Made by a program: the position numbers and the translations under genes
Assembly: GCA_902825985.1 (NCBI GenBank)
Contig: CADEDC010000048.1
Span: forward strand, 9,136 to 45,752
Reading direction: 5' to 3'
DNA from: an uncultured Acidobacteriota bacterium
Lineage (GTDB): Bacteria > Acidobacteriota > Vicinamibacteria > Vicinamibacterales > CAVVIG01
DNA length: 36,617 nucleotides
Shown here: positions 15,534-24,775 of the stretch, piece by piece
Numbering within the stretch: position 1 is the stretch's first letter
Layout of the letters: each line of letters opens with the position of its first letter
The notes under the pieces: model-generated
The model's database searches: none
What the model was told of the DNA's origin: nothing
The model's input: the letters and a program-made list of their open reading frames with translations, nothing else

Positions 15534-17108
15534 ATGAAGGGTCTCGTTGACCGAGATCCTTCAGTGACTGTCCGACATCGCGCCCTTTCCCCCGTTCGCC
15601 TCGCCGCCATCGGGCTGACGCTCGTCGTCTCGCTCGTCACCGGTCTGTCGGGACAGGCGCCGCTTTCGCTGACCCTCCTGTCGCGCGACAGCCGGCGCAG
15701 TATTCCGTTGACGGTCATCAACGAGCAGGAAATGGTCGCGCTGGACGAGCTGGCGTCCATCTTCCAGTTGTCGGTTCGCGAAGAGGCGGGGGCCGTGACG
15801 GTGACGTCGCGCGGTCGCACCGTCGTGCTGAATCCGGAGCAGACGATCGCGTCCGTGGCCGGCCGGATGATCTCGCTGCCGACTCGACCGGTGCGCCAGG
15901 GCGGTCGCCTGCTCGTGCCGGTCGATTTCATCAGCCGGGCGATCGGCCCGATTACCGAGAGCCGCGTCGACCTGCGCCGCGCGTCGCGTCTGCTCATCGT
16001 CGGCGATCTGAAGGTGCCGCGGCTGACCCTGGTCACCGAGCCATTGACGAACGGCCACCGCCTGACGATAGACGCGGCGCCCCAGACCGGCAGCACCATT
16101 TCGCGGGACGCCGATCATCTGATGATCAGGTTCGAGGCCGACGCGCTGGATGTCGCGATTCCGGCCCTGCCACCGCAGCCGTTCGTGCAGGCCATCCGCC
16201 GCGTCGACGCGGTGACGCTCGCCATCGACCTCGGCCCGCGCTTCAGTTCGTACCGGTCGTCGACGCAGAGCGTGGACGCGTCGACCCGGCTCACGCTCGA
16301 GTTGCTGCCCGCGCCGGCCGACGCGCCGGCCACCGGTGCCCCGGAGGTTCCGGCCGCCACCCCCGGCGCGCCAGCCATCACCGCCGCTCCGCCCGTCGAC
16401 CTGCCGACCTTCGGGCAACCGACCGTGCCGATCCGCACGGTGACGCTCGACCCCGGGCACGGCGGCGCCGACGCGGGGGCGCGCGGCGCCGGTGGACTGA
16501 CCGAGAAGTCGTTGACGCTCGCCGTCGCGAGGCGCGCGAAGGCGGCCCTCGAGGCCCGTCTCGGCTTGCGCGTGCTCCTGACCCGCGACGACGATCGCGA
16601 GGTGCCGATTGACGCCCGCACGGCGGTGGCCAACAACAACAAGTCCGATCTGCTGATCAGCCTGCACGCCAATGCGTCGTTCAGGCCGGAAACGGCGGGG
16701 GCGGCGATTCTCGTGGCCCAGTTTCCCGACGAGGGTCTCGCCCGCGAACTGCTCGAGCCGCACCGCGTGCCGGTGTTCGGCGGCGGCCTGCGCGACATCG
16801 AACTCGTGTTGTGGAACCAGGCGCAGATCCGCTACGTCGACCAGTCGGCGGTGTTCGGCGACGCGCTGCTGCAACAGCTGCAGCCGCGGATTCCCCTGCA
16901 CGCGCGCGCCCTCGATCGTGTCCCCCTGCGGGTGCTCGCGTCGGCGAACATGCCCGCGGTGCTCGTCGAACTCGGCTTCCTCAGCAACAGCGAGCAGGAG
17001 GCCCGGATGGGCGGCGGCGAATTCCAGGGGACCGTCGCGTCGGCGATCGTCGACGCCGTCCTGGCGTTCCGCGAGTACCTGCGCCGCGCCCCCGAGGGCG
17101 AGCGATGA
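15534..17108 (+). CDS. Secreted N-acetylmuramoyl-L-alanine amidase (Amidase_3) with N-terminal stalk domain
   Basis: An up to 524-residue cell-wall hydrolase that cleaves the bond between muramic acid and L-alanine. After a signal-peptide-like helix ([20 protein letters not shown]), residues 45-150 resemble a copper-amine-oxidase-N-like/stalk domain ([11 protein letters not shown]...[11 protein letters not shown]). A beta-rich AMIN-like segment and a Pro/Ala linker follow. The zinc-amidase domain starts near residue 300 with the ligands of DPGHGG (H309), TEKSL and LISLHANAS, and the catalytic E of [10 protein letters not shown]. The start is uncertain: the first ATG overlaps a -10-like TACAAT and has no ribosome site, whereas an in-frame GTG at 15564 gives a more usual signal peptide and lies directly after a hairpin. 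The stop overlaps the next start as ATGA. Confidence 0.92.
   Translation: MKGLVDRDPSVTVRHRALSPVRLAAIGLTLVVSLVTGLSGQAPLSLTLLSRDSRRSIPLTVINEQEMVALDELASIFQLSVREEAGAVTVTSRGRTVVLNPEQTIASVAGRMISLPTRPVRQGGRLLVPVDFISRAIGPITESRVDLRRASRLLIVGDLKVPRLTLVTEPLTNGHRLTIDAAPQTGSTISRDADHLMIRFEADALDVAIPALPPQPFVQAIRRVDAVTLAIDLGPRFSSYRSSTQSVDASTRLTLELLPAPADAPATGAPEVPAATPGAPAITAAPPVDLPTFGQPTVPIRTVTLDPGHGGADAGARGAGGLTEKSLTLAVARRAKAALEARLGLRVLLTRDDDREVPIDARTAVANNNKSDLLISLHANASFRPETAGAAILVAQFPDEGLARELLEPHRVPVFGGGLRDIELVLWNQAQIRYVDQSAVFGDALLQQLQPRIPLHARALDRVPLRVLASANMPAVLVELGFLSNSEQEARMGGGEFQGTVASAIVDAVLAFREYLRRAPEGER
15535..15563 (+). promoter_or_regulatory. 12-bp hairpin at the 5' end of the amidase gene
   Basis: TGAAGGGTCTCG and CGAGATCCTTCA form a 12-bp stem with one G-U pair and loop TTGAC. 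It ends one base before an in-frame GTG and begins inside the -10-like TACAAT (15530-15535). If the GTG is the true start, this is an untranslated-leader hairpin or a DNA-level operator; if the ATG at 15534 is the start, it lies in the coding region. Confidence 0.5.
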
Positions 17109-17677
17109 CGAGCCGCCGGCTGCTGCTCGTCGGCGGTGTGGCAGTGCTCGTCCTGCTGGTTGGCTGGGTGCTCGTGCTGATGCTGCCCGGCTGGATCGCG
17201 CCGCGGCAGTCGTCGGCGGCGCCGGCGACGATCACGGCGGAGCCGGCCGCGCCCGAGCGGAAGATCAAGGCGCGTCTGTTCTTCGTCGCCGCCGACGGCA
17301 GCGGCCTCACCGGCGTCGAGCGCGAGGTCACCTATGGTGCCGATCCGTCGGCGCAGGCGCGGGCGATCCTCGAGGCGCAATTCGCGCCCGCCGAGCCGCC
17401 CGCCGTGACGGCGATTCCCGCCGGCACCACCGTCCGCGGCGCGTTCGTCGCCAACGGCGAGGCCTACATCGACGTCTCGACCGACATCGTCACCGGTCAT
17501 CCCGGCGGTTCGCTCAACGAACAGCTGACCGTCTACACCATCGTCGCGGCCGTGCTGTCGAATCTGCCGGCGGTGACCGGCGTGCAGATTCTCGTGGACG
17601 GCAAAGAAGTCGATACGCTCGCAGGTCACGTCGACCTGCGTCAGCCGCTCGTCAAGAACCCCGCATGGGTTCAGTAG
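17105..17677 (+). CDS. Membrane-anchored GerMN-domain protein
   Basis: A 190-residue protein with an N-terminal membrane anchor ([25 protein letters not shown]), a short Ala/Pro linker and a GerMN-like domain ([22 protein letters not shown]...[33 protein letters not shown]). GerMN domains occur in spore-germination GerM and in many envelope proteins of non-spore-formers; the precise role is unknown. Its ATG overlaps the amidase stop, so the two are co-translated and probably work together on the cell wall. Confidence 0.9.
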   Translation: MTSRRLLLVGGVAVLVLLVGWVLVLMLPGWIAPRQSSAAPATITAEPAAPERKIKARLFFVAADGSGLTGVEREVTYGADPSAQARAILEAQFAPAEPPAVTAIPAGTTVRGAFVANGEAYIDVSTDIVTGHPGGSLNEQLTVYTIVAAVLSNLPAVTGVQILVDGKEVDTLAGHVDLRQPLVKNPAWVQ

Positions 17678-17691
17678 GTGGGTTCCTGTCT

Positions 17692-18423
17692 ATGAGATCC
17701 GATCAGCGTCCGTCCAACCAGCTTCGCGACACCGCCATCACCCCCCATTACCTGGTGCACGCCGAGGGGTCCGTCCTCATCCAGGCCGGTCAGACGAAAG
17801 TCATCTGCACGGCCAGCGTCGAGGATCGCGTGCCGCCGTTCCTGCGCAACAGCGGTAAGGGTTGGGTCACGGCGGAGTACGGCATGCTGCCGCGCGCCAC
17901 GACGACCCGCATGACGCGTGAAGCGAGCGCCGGCAAGGTCGGCGGCCGGACGCAGGAAATCCAGCGCCTGATCGGCCGCTCGCTGCGCGCCGTCACCAAC
18001 CTGCCGGCACTCGGCGAGCGGACGATCTGGATCGACTGCGACGTCATCCAGGCCGACGGCGGGACGCGGACCGCGTCGATCACCGGCGCGTTCGTCGCCC
18101 TGGCTCTGGCACTCGAGAAGATGCGCGAGCGCGATCAGCTCCGCGCCATTCCGCTGGTCGACTACGTCGCGGCCACCAGCGTCGGCATCGTCGATGGCGA
18201 GGTGCTGCTCGACCTCGCCTACGACGACGATTCCCGGGCCGAGGTCGACATGAACATCGTCAAGACCGGCGACGGCCGTTTCATCGAAGTCCAGGGGACG
18301 GCCGAAGCGATTCCGTTCGGCCGCGAGTCGCTGATCAAGCTGCTCGATCTCGCCGATCACGGCATCGCACAGCTGATCGAGAAGCAGCGCGCCCTCGTCG
18401 GGCATCTGGTCAAGGCGAAGTAG
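17692..18423 (+). CDS. rph: Ribonuclease PH
   Basis: A 243-residue phosphorolytic 3'-5' exoribonuclease that trims tRNA 3' ends, of normal length. Clear family motifs are [16 protein letters not shown] at the N-terminus, [34 protein letters not shown] (the phosphate- and RNA-binding Arg region), [17 protein letters not shown] and [24 protein letters not shown] lies 9 bases before the ATG, supporting this start. It is followed within 2 bases by the ogt-like gene. In many bacteria rph is next to rdgB; here rdgB is about 10 kb away on the other strand. Confidence 0.97.
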   Translation: MRSDQRPSNQLRDTAITPHYLVHAEGSVLIQAGQTKVICTASVEDRVPPFLRNSGKGWVTAEYGMLPRATTTRMTREASAGKVGGRTQEIQRLIGRSLRAVTNLPALGERTIWIDCDVIQADGGTRTASITGAFVALALALEKMRERDQLRAIPLVDYVAATSVGIVDGEVLLDLAYDDDSRAEVDMNIVKTGDGRFIEVQGTAEAIPFGRESLIKLLDLADHGIAQLIEKQRALVGHLVKAK

Positions 18424-18425
18424 CC

Positions 18426-18983
18426 GTGGCGGCGCTCGCGTGTGCGCGGCTCGACACGCCAGTCGGCTGGCTGCTCGCCGTCACGAGCGAGCGCGGACTC
18501 TGCGGGCTGCCCTTCGTGGCCGCTGATCCCGACGCGCCGGCCGGCGCGCGCCTGCCGGCGCGGCTGCAGCGGCGGGTCGGCGCGGCGGCACTCGTCGAAC
18601 AGCCGGACCATCCGATTCTGCGCGAGACGCAGGCGTGGCTCACCGCCTACTTCGCCGGCGCGAACGACGGGCCGGCGCTGCCGCCGCTCGACATGCGCGG
18701 CGGCGATTTCGAGCGGGCGGTGTGGCGCAGCCTTCTCGACATTCCGATCGGCACCACGACCAGCTATGGGACGGTCGCCAGGCGCATCGGACATCCGGGC
18801 GCCGCACGCGCCGTCGGCCTGGCCAACGGCGCCAACCCGGTGCCGATTATCGTGCCCTGCCATCGCGTGATCGGCGCGTCGGGTGCCCTGACCGGCTATG
18901 GCGGTGGACTGCCACGCAAGACCTGGCTGCTCGATCATGAACGGCGGCACTGGGGCGCCGATCAGCGCTTCACGTTCGGCTGA
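18426..18983 (+). CDS. ogt: Methylated-DNA--protein-cysteine S-methyltransferase
   Basis: A 185-residue suicide DNA-repair protein that removes alkyl groups from O6-alkylguanine. The active site PCHRV is at residues 144-148 (C145), preceded by FERAVWRSLLDIPIGTTTSYGTVARRIG with the helix-turn-helix arginine-finger region, and followed by GYGGGLPRKTWLLDHE. The start is GTG, two bases after the rph stop; no nearby ATG in frame gives a complete N-terminal domain. It is a single-domain Ogt-type enzyme without an Ada domain. Confidence 0.95.
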   Translation: MAALACARLDTPVGWLLAVTSERGLCGLPFVAADPDAPAGARLPARLQRRVGAAALVEQPDHPILRETQAWLTAYFAGANDGPALPPLDMRGGDFERAVWRSLLDIPIGTTTSYGTVARRIGHPGAARAVGLANGANPVPIIVPCHRVIGASGALTGYGGGLPRKTWLLDHERRHWGADQRFTFG

Positions 18984-19101
18984 GGACCACAGGCGACACC
19001 GCCGCGGCCGCGTCGTACGATGGCGCAATCCCGTGAGGTCGGCGCCCCGCACCGCCACGGCTGCCGGGACGAGCTCGCGCCCACCTGGGCTATGCTCGGA
19101 C

Positions 19102-20379
19102 ATGGTTCGCGACCCGGTTCGCGCGCAGGTGCTGGCCGCCGTCGACGCTTGCACCGATGAGCTGATCGACTTCACCTCTGCGCTCATCAGGATTCCGACG
19201 GTCAATCCGCCGGGCGAGGCCTACCCCGACTGCGCGCATGCCATCGGCGACCGATTGCGGCTCTGCGGCTTCGACGTCGCCTACTTCTGCGCCGACGGCC
19301 GGCCCGAGCATACGACGGCGCATCCGCGCGTCAACGTCGTCGGCCGCCTCCCGGGACGAGTCGCGCGGCCGACCGTGCATCTGAACGGTCACGTCGACGT
19401 CGTCCCGGCAGGCAGCGGCTGGACCGTCGACCCTTTCGGCGGCACCGTAAAGGACGGCCGCATCTACGGCCGCGGCGCGTGCGACATGAAGGCCGGAATC
19501 GCCGCGGCGGTCTACGCCGCGGCGGCGATCCGCCGGGCCGGCGTCACGCTGCAGGGATCGGTTGAGATCAGCGGGACGGTCGACGAGGAAAGCGGCGGCT
19601 TCGCCGGCGTGGCCTGGCTCGCCGAGAAGGGGCACCTGACGTCGCGATCGGTCGATCACGTCATCATCCCGGAGCCGCTCAACGTCGATCGCGTCTGCCT
19701 CGGCCACCGTGGCGCCTACTGGTTCGAGGTCGCGACGCATGGCCGCATCGCGCACGGCAGCATGCCGTTCCTCGGCACCAGCGCCGTGGACCACATGGCG
19801 CAGCTCCTCGACCGCATGCGTCGCGACCTGATGCCGCGCCTGGCGGCGCGGACGACGGCGGTCCCGGTGGTGCCCGACCGGGCGCGTCACGCCACGATGA
19901 ACATCAACGGCATCTCGGGCGGCCAGCCGGTGGACGGCATCCAGACTCCGTGCGTCGCCGACCTGTGCCGCGCGGTCTTCGATCGGCGTTTCCTGCTCGA
20001 AGAGGGGTTCGAGGCGACGAAGCGGGAAATCGTCGGGCTGCTCGAGCAGGCGGCCGCCGACATCCCCGGGTTCCGCTATCAGCTGCGCGACCTCCTGGTC
20101 GTGCACCCGGTGCACACGCCACCGGACTCACCCCTGGTCGCGGCCCTCGATCGGCACATCCACGACGTCCTCGGACGGCCGGCGACCCACGTCGCCAGCC
20201 CGGGCACCTACGACCACAAGCACGTCGACCGGATCGGCGGCATCCGTGACTGTGTCGCCTACGGACCCGGCATCCTCGACCTCGCTCACCAGCCGGACGA
20301 ATGGTGTGGCGTGGACGATTTGATCAACGCGACGAAAGTTCTGGCGCTGGCGCTCTTGACGCTGACGCACTCGGTGTGA
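19102..20379 (+). CDS. M20-family metallopeptidase / ArgE-DapE-like deacylase
   Basis: A 425-residue cytosolic di-zinc amidohydrolase. Metal and catalytic residues are visible: H97-x-D99 in NGHVDVVP, D128 in GRGACDMKAG, E162-E163 in DEESGG, E191 in IPEPL, and a late His near 396 in DLAHQPDEW. The dimerisation (lid) domain occupies the middle (HGRIAHGSMPFLGTSA). The family includes acetylornithine deacetylase, succinyl-diaminopimelate desuccinylase and dipeptidases; I cannot assign the substrate. It begins about 118 bases after ogt, in a gap without another gene, and lies 52 bp upstream of the TonB receptor. It may therefore be the intracellular end of the uptake pathway that follows. Confidence 0.9.
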   Translation: MVRDPVRAQVLAAVDACTDELIDFTSALIRIPTVNPPGEAYPDCAHAIGDRLRLCGFDVAYFCADGRPEHTTAHPRVNVVGRLPGRVARPTVHLNGHVDVVPAGSGWTVDPFGGTVKDGRIYGRGACDMKAGIAAAVYAAAAIRRAGVTLQGSVEISGTVDEESGGFAGVAWLAEKGHLTSRSVDHVIIPEPLNVDRVCLGHRGAYWFEVATHGRIAHGSMPFLGTSAVDHMAQLLDRMRRDLMPRLAARTTAVPVVPDRARHATMNINGISGGQPVDGIQTPCVADLCRAVFDRRFLLEEGFEATKREIVGLLEQAAADIPGFRYQLRDLLVVHPVHTPPDSPLVAALDRHIHDVLGRPATHVASPGTYDHKHVDRIGGIRDCVAYGPGILDLAHQPDEWCGVDDLINATKVLALALLTLTHSV

Positions 20380-20431
20380 CCGCGCCGGCGGGCATCGTGA
20401 TGCGGCCGGCCGCGGCATTCGGAGGGTGAAG

Positions 20432-23400
20432 ATGCGAGGATGGGTACGAGCCGCGGCCGCAGTGCTGCTCGCCGCCTGGTGCGGGGTGCCGCCCGTGTGG
20501 GCGCAGGCCACCGGCACGATCACGGGCGTCGTCACCGACTCGTCGGGCGGCGTCCTGCCCGGTGCGACGGTCGACCTGACCAACCTCAACACGAATGCCA
20601 CCCGAACCGTCGTCACCGATGGCGAGGGGCGCTACACGCTGTTGCTCGTCCAGCCGGGCGCCTACCGCGTCAGGGGATCGCTGGCCGGATTCACGGCGAT
20701 CGAGCGCGGCGACATCGCGGTCACGGTCGAGAGCACGTCGCGCGTCGACCTGGCGCTCAGCGTCGGCAGTCTGGTGGAGGTCGTGGCGGTCACCGCGGCG
20801 GTGCCGCTGGTCGAGACGCGCAGCGGGACGCTCGGCCTGGTGGTCAATCGCGAGCAGATCGTCGAATTGCCGCTGAACGGCCGCAACTTCACACAGCTCG
20901 GCACGCTGCTGCCGGGCGTGCTCGCCCCGCCGGCCGGCCTCGGTGGCGGGGCGGGGGACGCGACGCCCGGCGGCTTCGGCGCTGCGACCTCGGGATTCAG
21001 CGTCAACGGCCAGCGCAATCAGTCGAACAACTTCCTGCTCGATGGTGCCAGCAACAACGATTCGTTCAACACCGGGTTCGTCATGCGCCCGCCGCCGGAC
21101 GCGATACAGGAGTTCAAGATCCTGACCCACTCGTACGGCGCCGAGTACGGCCGCAACGCCGGCTCGGTGGTCAACGTCGTCACCCGCAGCGGCAGCAACG
21201 ATCTGAGCGGCGCCGCCTGGGAGTTCAATCGCGACGACCGGCTGCAGGCCCGCAACTACTTCGCGTCACCGACGCAGCCCAAGCCCAAGCTGAAGCAGCA
21301 TCAGTTCGGCGGTGCCCTCGGCGGCCCGGTGGCGAAGAACACGCTGTTCGGCTTCGGGTTTTACGAGGGCTTCCGCAACACCAGCGGCGTCGTGCAGAAC
21401 TTCGTCGTGTTGAGCGAAGCCCAGCGCCTCGGCGACTTCGGGACGACGACCGTCCGGGATCCGCTGACCGGTGCGGCCTTTCCGAACAACGCCATTCCCG
21501 CCACGCGCATGAGCGCCGCGGCCCGCCGGCTGCTCGACGAGTTCGTGCCGGATGCGAATACCGGTGCCGACCGCTACGTGGTCTCGCCCGATTCCACGGA
21601 CCATCGCGATCAGTTCGGCCTGCGCGTCGACTATCAGCGTTCGGCGAAGCACTCGGTGCTCGGCCGCTACCTGCACAGCCGGACGCACCGCAACGACCCG
21701 CCGACGACGCGGCCGGTCGGCACGGTGGCGAAGGCGGTTCTGCAGGACGCGATGGTCGCCGACACCTACATCGTCGGCTCGACGCTGTTCAACGTCGCGC
21801 GCGTCTCCTACAACCGCATCGGCGCCAGGCCGCAGGCGACCAGCGCGCTCGCCAACGCCGCCTACGGCCTGGACGTCCCGCAGAACCGTCCGGACGCCCT
21901 CGGGCTGGCGAACATCACGGTCAACGGCTTCTTCAGCCTCGGCGACGCGGCGCAGCCGTTCGTCCGCCGCATCAACGAGGTGATCAACATCGCCGACGAT
22001 GTGACCTGGGTCCGCGGCAGACACGCGATGAAGTTCGGCATCGACATCCGGCGCGAGCACATGCTGCTGGCATTCGTGAACCGCCCGAACGGCGACTTCA
22101 CGTTCAATGGCTATGCGACGGGCAACGCGGCGGCCGACTTCCTGCTCGGGCTGCCGTCGCAGTTCCGTCGCGCGACGCGGAACAGCGACCAGGACGGCAC
22201 CGGCTGGCTCTACGCCGGCTTCGCCCAGGACGAGCTCCGCTTGGCCAACCTGACGCTGAACCTCGGCGTCCGCTACGAGGTGGCGATGCCGTTCGTCGAT
22301 GCCGGCGACGCGCTGAACTCGTTCCGGCCGGGCCAGCAGTCGACGCGGTTCCCCGGCGCACCGCTCGGCCTGGTGTACCCCGGGGATGCCGGGGTCGAGC
22401 GCGGCACCTATCCGACCGACCGGAACAACGTGGCGCCGCGCGTCAGCGCGGCGTGGGATCCGACCGCCACCGGCCGCTCGAGCCTGCGCGGCGCCTGGGG
22501 CATCTTCTACGACGCCCTCGCCGGTCAGGGCGACTTCTTCCAGAATGGCGTCCTCGCGCCGCCGTTCACCCCGATTCTGGAAGTGAATGCGCCGCCCGCA
22601 GCGCTGACGTTCCAGGATCCGCTGGCGGCCGTATCGGGCGGCGCCAGCGACTTCCCCGCCGGCCTGATCTTCATTGGCATGGACCGCCACTTCACGTCGC
22701 CGTACGCGCAGCATTACAACCTCACCTGGCAGCAGCAGGTGTGGGACCGCTTCTCGGCGGAAGTCGGCTACGTTGGTGCGCGCGGCTACAATCTGCCAAT
22801 CTTCATGGAAGCGAACCCGGGCCTCCACGTGGCCGGTCAGACGGCGCCCGGGGCGCGCGTCTACCCGGCCTTCAGCCTGGTCCGGCCGACCGTGTCGGCG
22901 GCACGGTCCTGGTATGACTCGCTGCAGGCGAGCGTCCGCATGCGGCCGAGCCGCGGCGTCAACTTCCTGGCCTCGTACACGTTGGGCCATGCGGTGGACC
23001 ACGTGTCGGGCCTGAACATCGGCGGCGAGCAGCGGCCGGTAGACGCCATCGCGATCGGCGACCGGGCGTCCATCGAGCGGGCGCTGGCATTCGAAAAGGG
23101 TGACGCGCTCTTCGACGCACGCCACCGCTTCGTCTTCAGCTTCGGGGCCGCCCTGCCGGCGCCGGCCGCAATGGGCCGGGCCATGACCCAGATGCTCGGC
23201 GGATGGCAGGTGAACGGCATCGTCCAGGCGCAGACCGGCTTCCCGTTCACCGTCTACGATCCGGTCACCAGCATCCGCTACCTGACGAACCGGCCGGACC
23301 AGATCTGCGATCCGAACGCCGACGCGCCGGGCACCGTGGCCCGCTGGTTCGACACGTCCTGTTTCGTCCGCCGGCCGTTGGCGGCGACGGCCGACCCGGG

Positions 23401-23653
23401 GAGCACGCCGCGCAACAGCGTCCGCGGGCCGGGCTTCGCGCGCACCGACCTGTCGGTGTTCAAGACGATCGCGCTGCCGGCACGCCAGACGATTCAGCTG
23501 CGGGTCGAGACGTTCAACATCTGGAACCAGACGCAGTTCCGCAATCCTGGCACCGGCAACACGGGCAACCAGATCGGCACGCCGCAGTTCGGCCAGATCA
23601 CGGCCGCCGAAGACGGGCGCGTCGTCCAGCTCGCTATCAAGTACAGTTTCTGA
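20432..23653 (+). CDS. Oar-like TonB-dependent outer-membrane receptor with carboxypeptidase-regulatory N-terminus
   Basis: A 1073-residue outer-membrane protein. The signal peptide ends near VWAQA. A carboxypeptidase-regulatory-like beta domain follows (TGTITGVVTDSSGGVLPGATVDL, residues about 29-110). Then comes a plug domain (VELPLNGRNFTQLGTLLPG; SGFSVNGQRNQSNNFLLDG; NAGSVVNVVTRSGSNDLSG) and a large beta-barrel. The chain ends RVVQLAIKYSF with the terminal aromatic needed for barrel insertion. GGAGG lies 6 bases before the ATG. Such receptors are very numerous in acidobacteria and import or display unidentified large substrates. Seven bases separate it from the secreted P1 peptidase, suggesting a shared message. 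Substrate is unknown. Confidence 0.95.
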   Translation: MRGWVRAAAAVLLAAWCGVPPVWAQATGTITGVVTDSSGGVLPGATVDLTNLNTNATRTVVTDGEGRYTLLLVQPGAYRVRGSLAGFTAIERGDIAVTVESTSRVDLALSVGSLVEVVAVTAAVPLVETRSGTLGLVVNREQIVELPLNGRNFTQLGTLLPGVLAPPAGLGGGAGDATPGGFGAATSGFSVNGQRNQSNNFLLDGASNNDSFNTGFVMRPPPDAIQEFKILTHSYGAEYGRNAGSVVNVVTRSGSNDLSGAAWEFNRDDRLQARNYFASPTQPKPKLKQHQFGGALGGPVAKNTLFGFGFYEGFRNTSGVVQNFVVLSEAQRLGDFGTTTVRDPLTGAAFPNNAIPATRMSAAARRLLDEFVPDANTGADRYVVSPDSTDHRDQFGLRVDYQRSAKHSVLGRYLHSRTHRNDPPTTRPVGTVAKAVLQDAMVADTYIVGSTLFNVARVSYNRIGARPQATSALANAAYGLDVPQNRPDALGLANITVNGFFSLGDAAQPFVRRINEVINIADDVTWVRGRHAMKFGIDIRREHMLLAFVNRPNGDFTFNGYATGNAAADFLLGLPSQFRRATRNSDQDGTGWLYAGFAQDELRLANLTLNLGVRYEVAMPFVDAGDALNSFRPGQQSTRFPGAPLGLVYPGDAGVERGTYPTDRNNVAPRVSAAWDPTATGRSSLRGAWGIFYDALAGQGDFFQNGVLAPPFTPILEVNAPPAALTFQDPLAAVSGGASDFPAGLIFIGMDRHFTSPYAQHYNLTWQQQVWDRFSAEVGYVGARGYNLPIFMEANPGLHVAGQTAPGARVYPAFSLVRPTVSAARSWYDSLQASVRMRPSRGVNFLASYTLGHAVDHVSGLNIGGEQRPVDAIAIGDRASIERALAFEKGDALFDARHRFVFSFGAALPAPAAMGRAMTQMLGGWQVNGIVQAQTGFPFTVYDPVTSIRYLTNRPDQICDPNADAPGTVARWFDTSCFVRRPLAATADPGSTPRNSVRGPGFARTDLSVFKTIALPARQTIQLRVETFNIWNQTQFRNPGTGNTGNQIGTPQFGQITAAEDGRVVQLAIKYSF

Positions 23654-23660
23654 GATCACC

Positions 23661-24773
23661 ATGCATCGCATTTACTCTGCTTCGCTTGGGCTCGCCGTCT
23701 CGGCCGTGGTCGTCGCGGCGCACGCGCAGGGAGCCGCACCAGCTGGCAAGACCGCCGGCGCGGCCGCCAAGGGGCTCACGGCCGTCCCCGGGATCAAGGT
23801 CGGCCACGTGACGCTGGCGGAACGGCCGACCGGCTGCACGGTCATCCTGGTCGACGGTGCCGGGGCGGTGGGCGGCGTGGCGCAGCGCGGCGGCGCCCCG
23901 GGGACGCGCGAAACCGACCTGCTCGACCCGCTCAACATGGTGGACAAGGTCAACGCCGTGGTGTTGTCGGGCGGCAGCGCCTACGGCCTCGACGCGGCAC
24001 AAGGCACGGTCCGCTATCTCGAAGAGCGCAACATCGGGTGGCCGGTCGGCTCGAGCGGCGTCGTGCCGATCGTGCCGGCCGCCATCCTGATGGACCTCGG
24101 CTTCGGCGGCAACCCCAGGATCCGCCCGACGGCGGATTGTGGGTACCGGGCAGCCCAGGGCGCCAGCGACGCCGCGGTGCCGGAGGGGAACGTCGGCGCC
24201 GGCGCCGGTGCCACGGTCGGCAAGATGGGCCAGGGACGCTCGATGAAGGGAGGACTCGGCTCGGCGGCCGTGGTGCTGCCCAACGGACTCGTCGTCGGCG
24301 CCATCGTCGCCGTGAACGCGGTCGGCGACGTCATCGACCCGAACACCGGAAGGGTGGTCGCCGGCATGCGCACCGAGGACGGCACGAAGCTGGCCGACGT
24401 CCGCACCCTCATCCGCTCGGGTGCGCTCCTGGGCCGTCCGCGTGCCGCCCAGCCCCAGCCCGGCGCAAACACGACCATCGGACTGGTCGCCACCAATGCG
24501 CGGTTGTCCAAGGCCGATGTCAGCCGCATGGCGTTGATGGCCGACGATGGATTCGCGCGCGCGATCAGCCCGGCGCACACCGCCGGAGACGGTGACACGG
24601 TGTTCGCGTTGGCGACCGGGTCCTTCACCGAAGACGTGCCGCTCTCGATGATCGGCGCCCTCGCCGCGGATGTCATGGCCGAGGCGATCGTCAGGGCGGT
24701 CTCCAAGGCGGCGACGCTCGCCGGCGTCCCGGCGGCGGCGCAGTTCGGCACGGTACCGGAGCGACTGAGGTAG
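23661..24773 (+). CDS. Secreted P1-family (DmpA/BapA-like, S58) self-processing aminopeptidase
   Basis: A 370-residue Ntn-type hydrolase precursor. A signal peptide (SLGLAVSAVVVAAHAQ) leads to the P1 domain: GIKVGHVTL, GTRETDLLDP, VVLSGGSAYGLDAAQGT, and GAGAGATVGKMGQG. The expected autocleavage site is GLG-S201 in KGGLGSAAVVL, where S201 would become the N-terminal nucleophile of the beta subunit. Family members such as DmpA and BapA release N-terminal D- or beta-amino acids. The export signal places this enzyme in the periplasm or outside. Two bases separate its stop from the next ATG. The substrate is unknown, but its place after a TonB receptor suggests it processes an imported peptide. 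Confidence 0.93.
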   Translation: MHRIYSASLGLAVSAVVVAAHAQGAAPAGKTAGAAAKGLTAVPGIKVGHVTLAERPTGCTVILVDGAGAVGGVAQRGGAPGTRETDLLDPLNMVDKVNAVVLSGGSAYGLDAAQGTVRYLEERNIGWPVGSSGVVPIVPAAILMDLGFGGNPRIRPTADCGYRAAQGASDAAVPEGNVGAGAGATVGKMGQGRSMKGGLGSAAVVLPNGLVVGAIVAVNAVGDVIDPNTGRVVAGMRTEDGTKLADVRTLIRSGALLGRPRAAQPQPGANTTIGLVATNARLSKADVSRMALMADDGFARAISPAHTAGDGDTVFALATGSFTEDVPLSMIGALAADVMAEAIVRAVSKAATLAGVPAAAQFGTVPERLR

Positions 24774-24775
24774 CC

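Noticed and set aside
21266-23671. Minus-strand reading frame (801 codons) opposite the TonB receptor
   Set aside because: Low-complexity antisense translation; the plus strand shows a full receptor with signal peptide, plug and terminal Phe.
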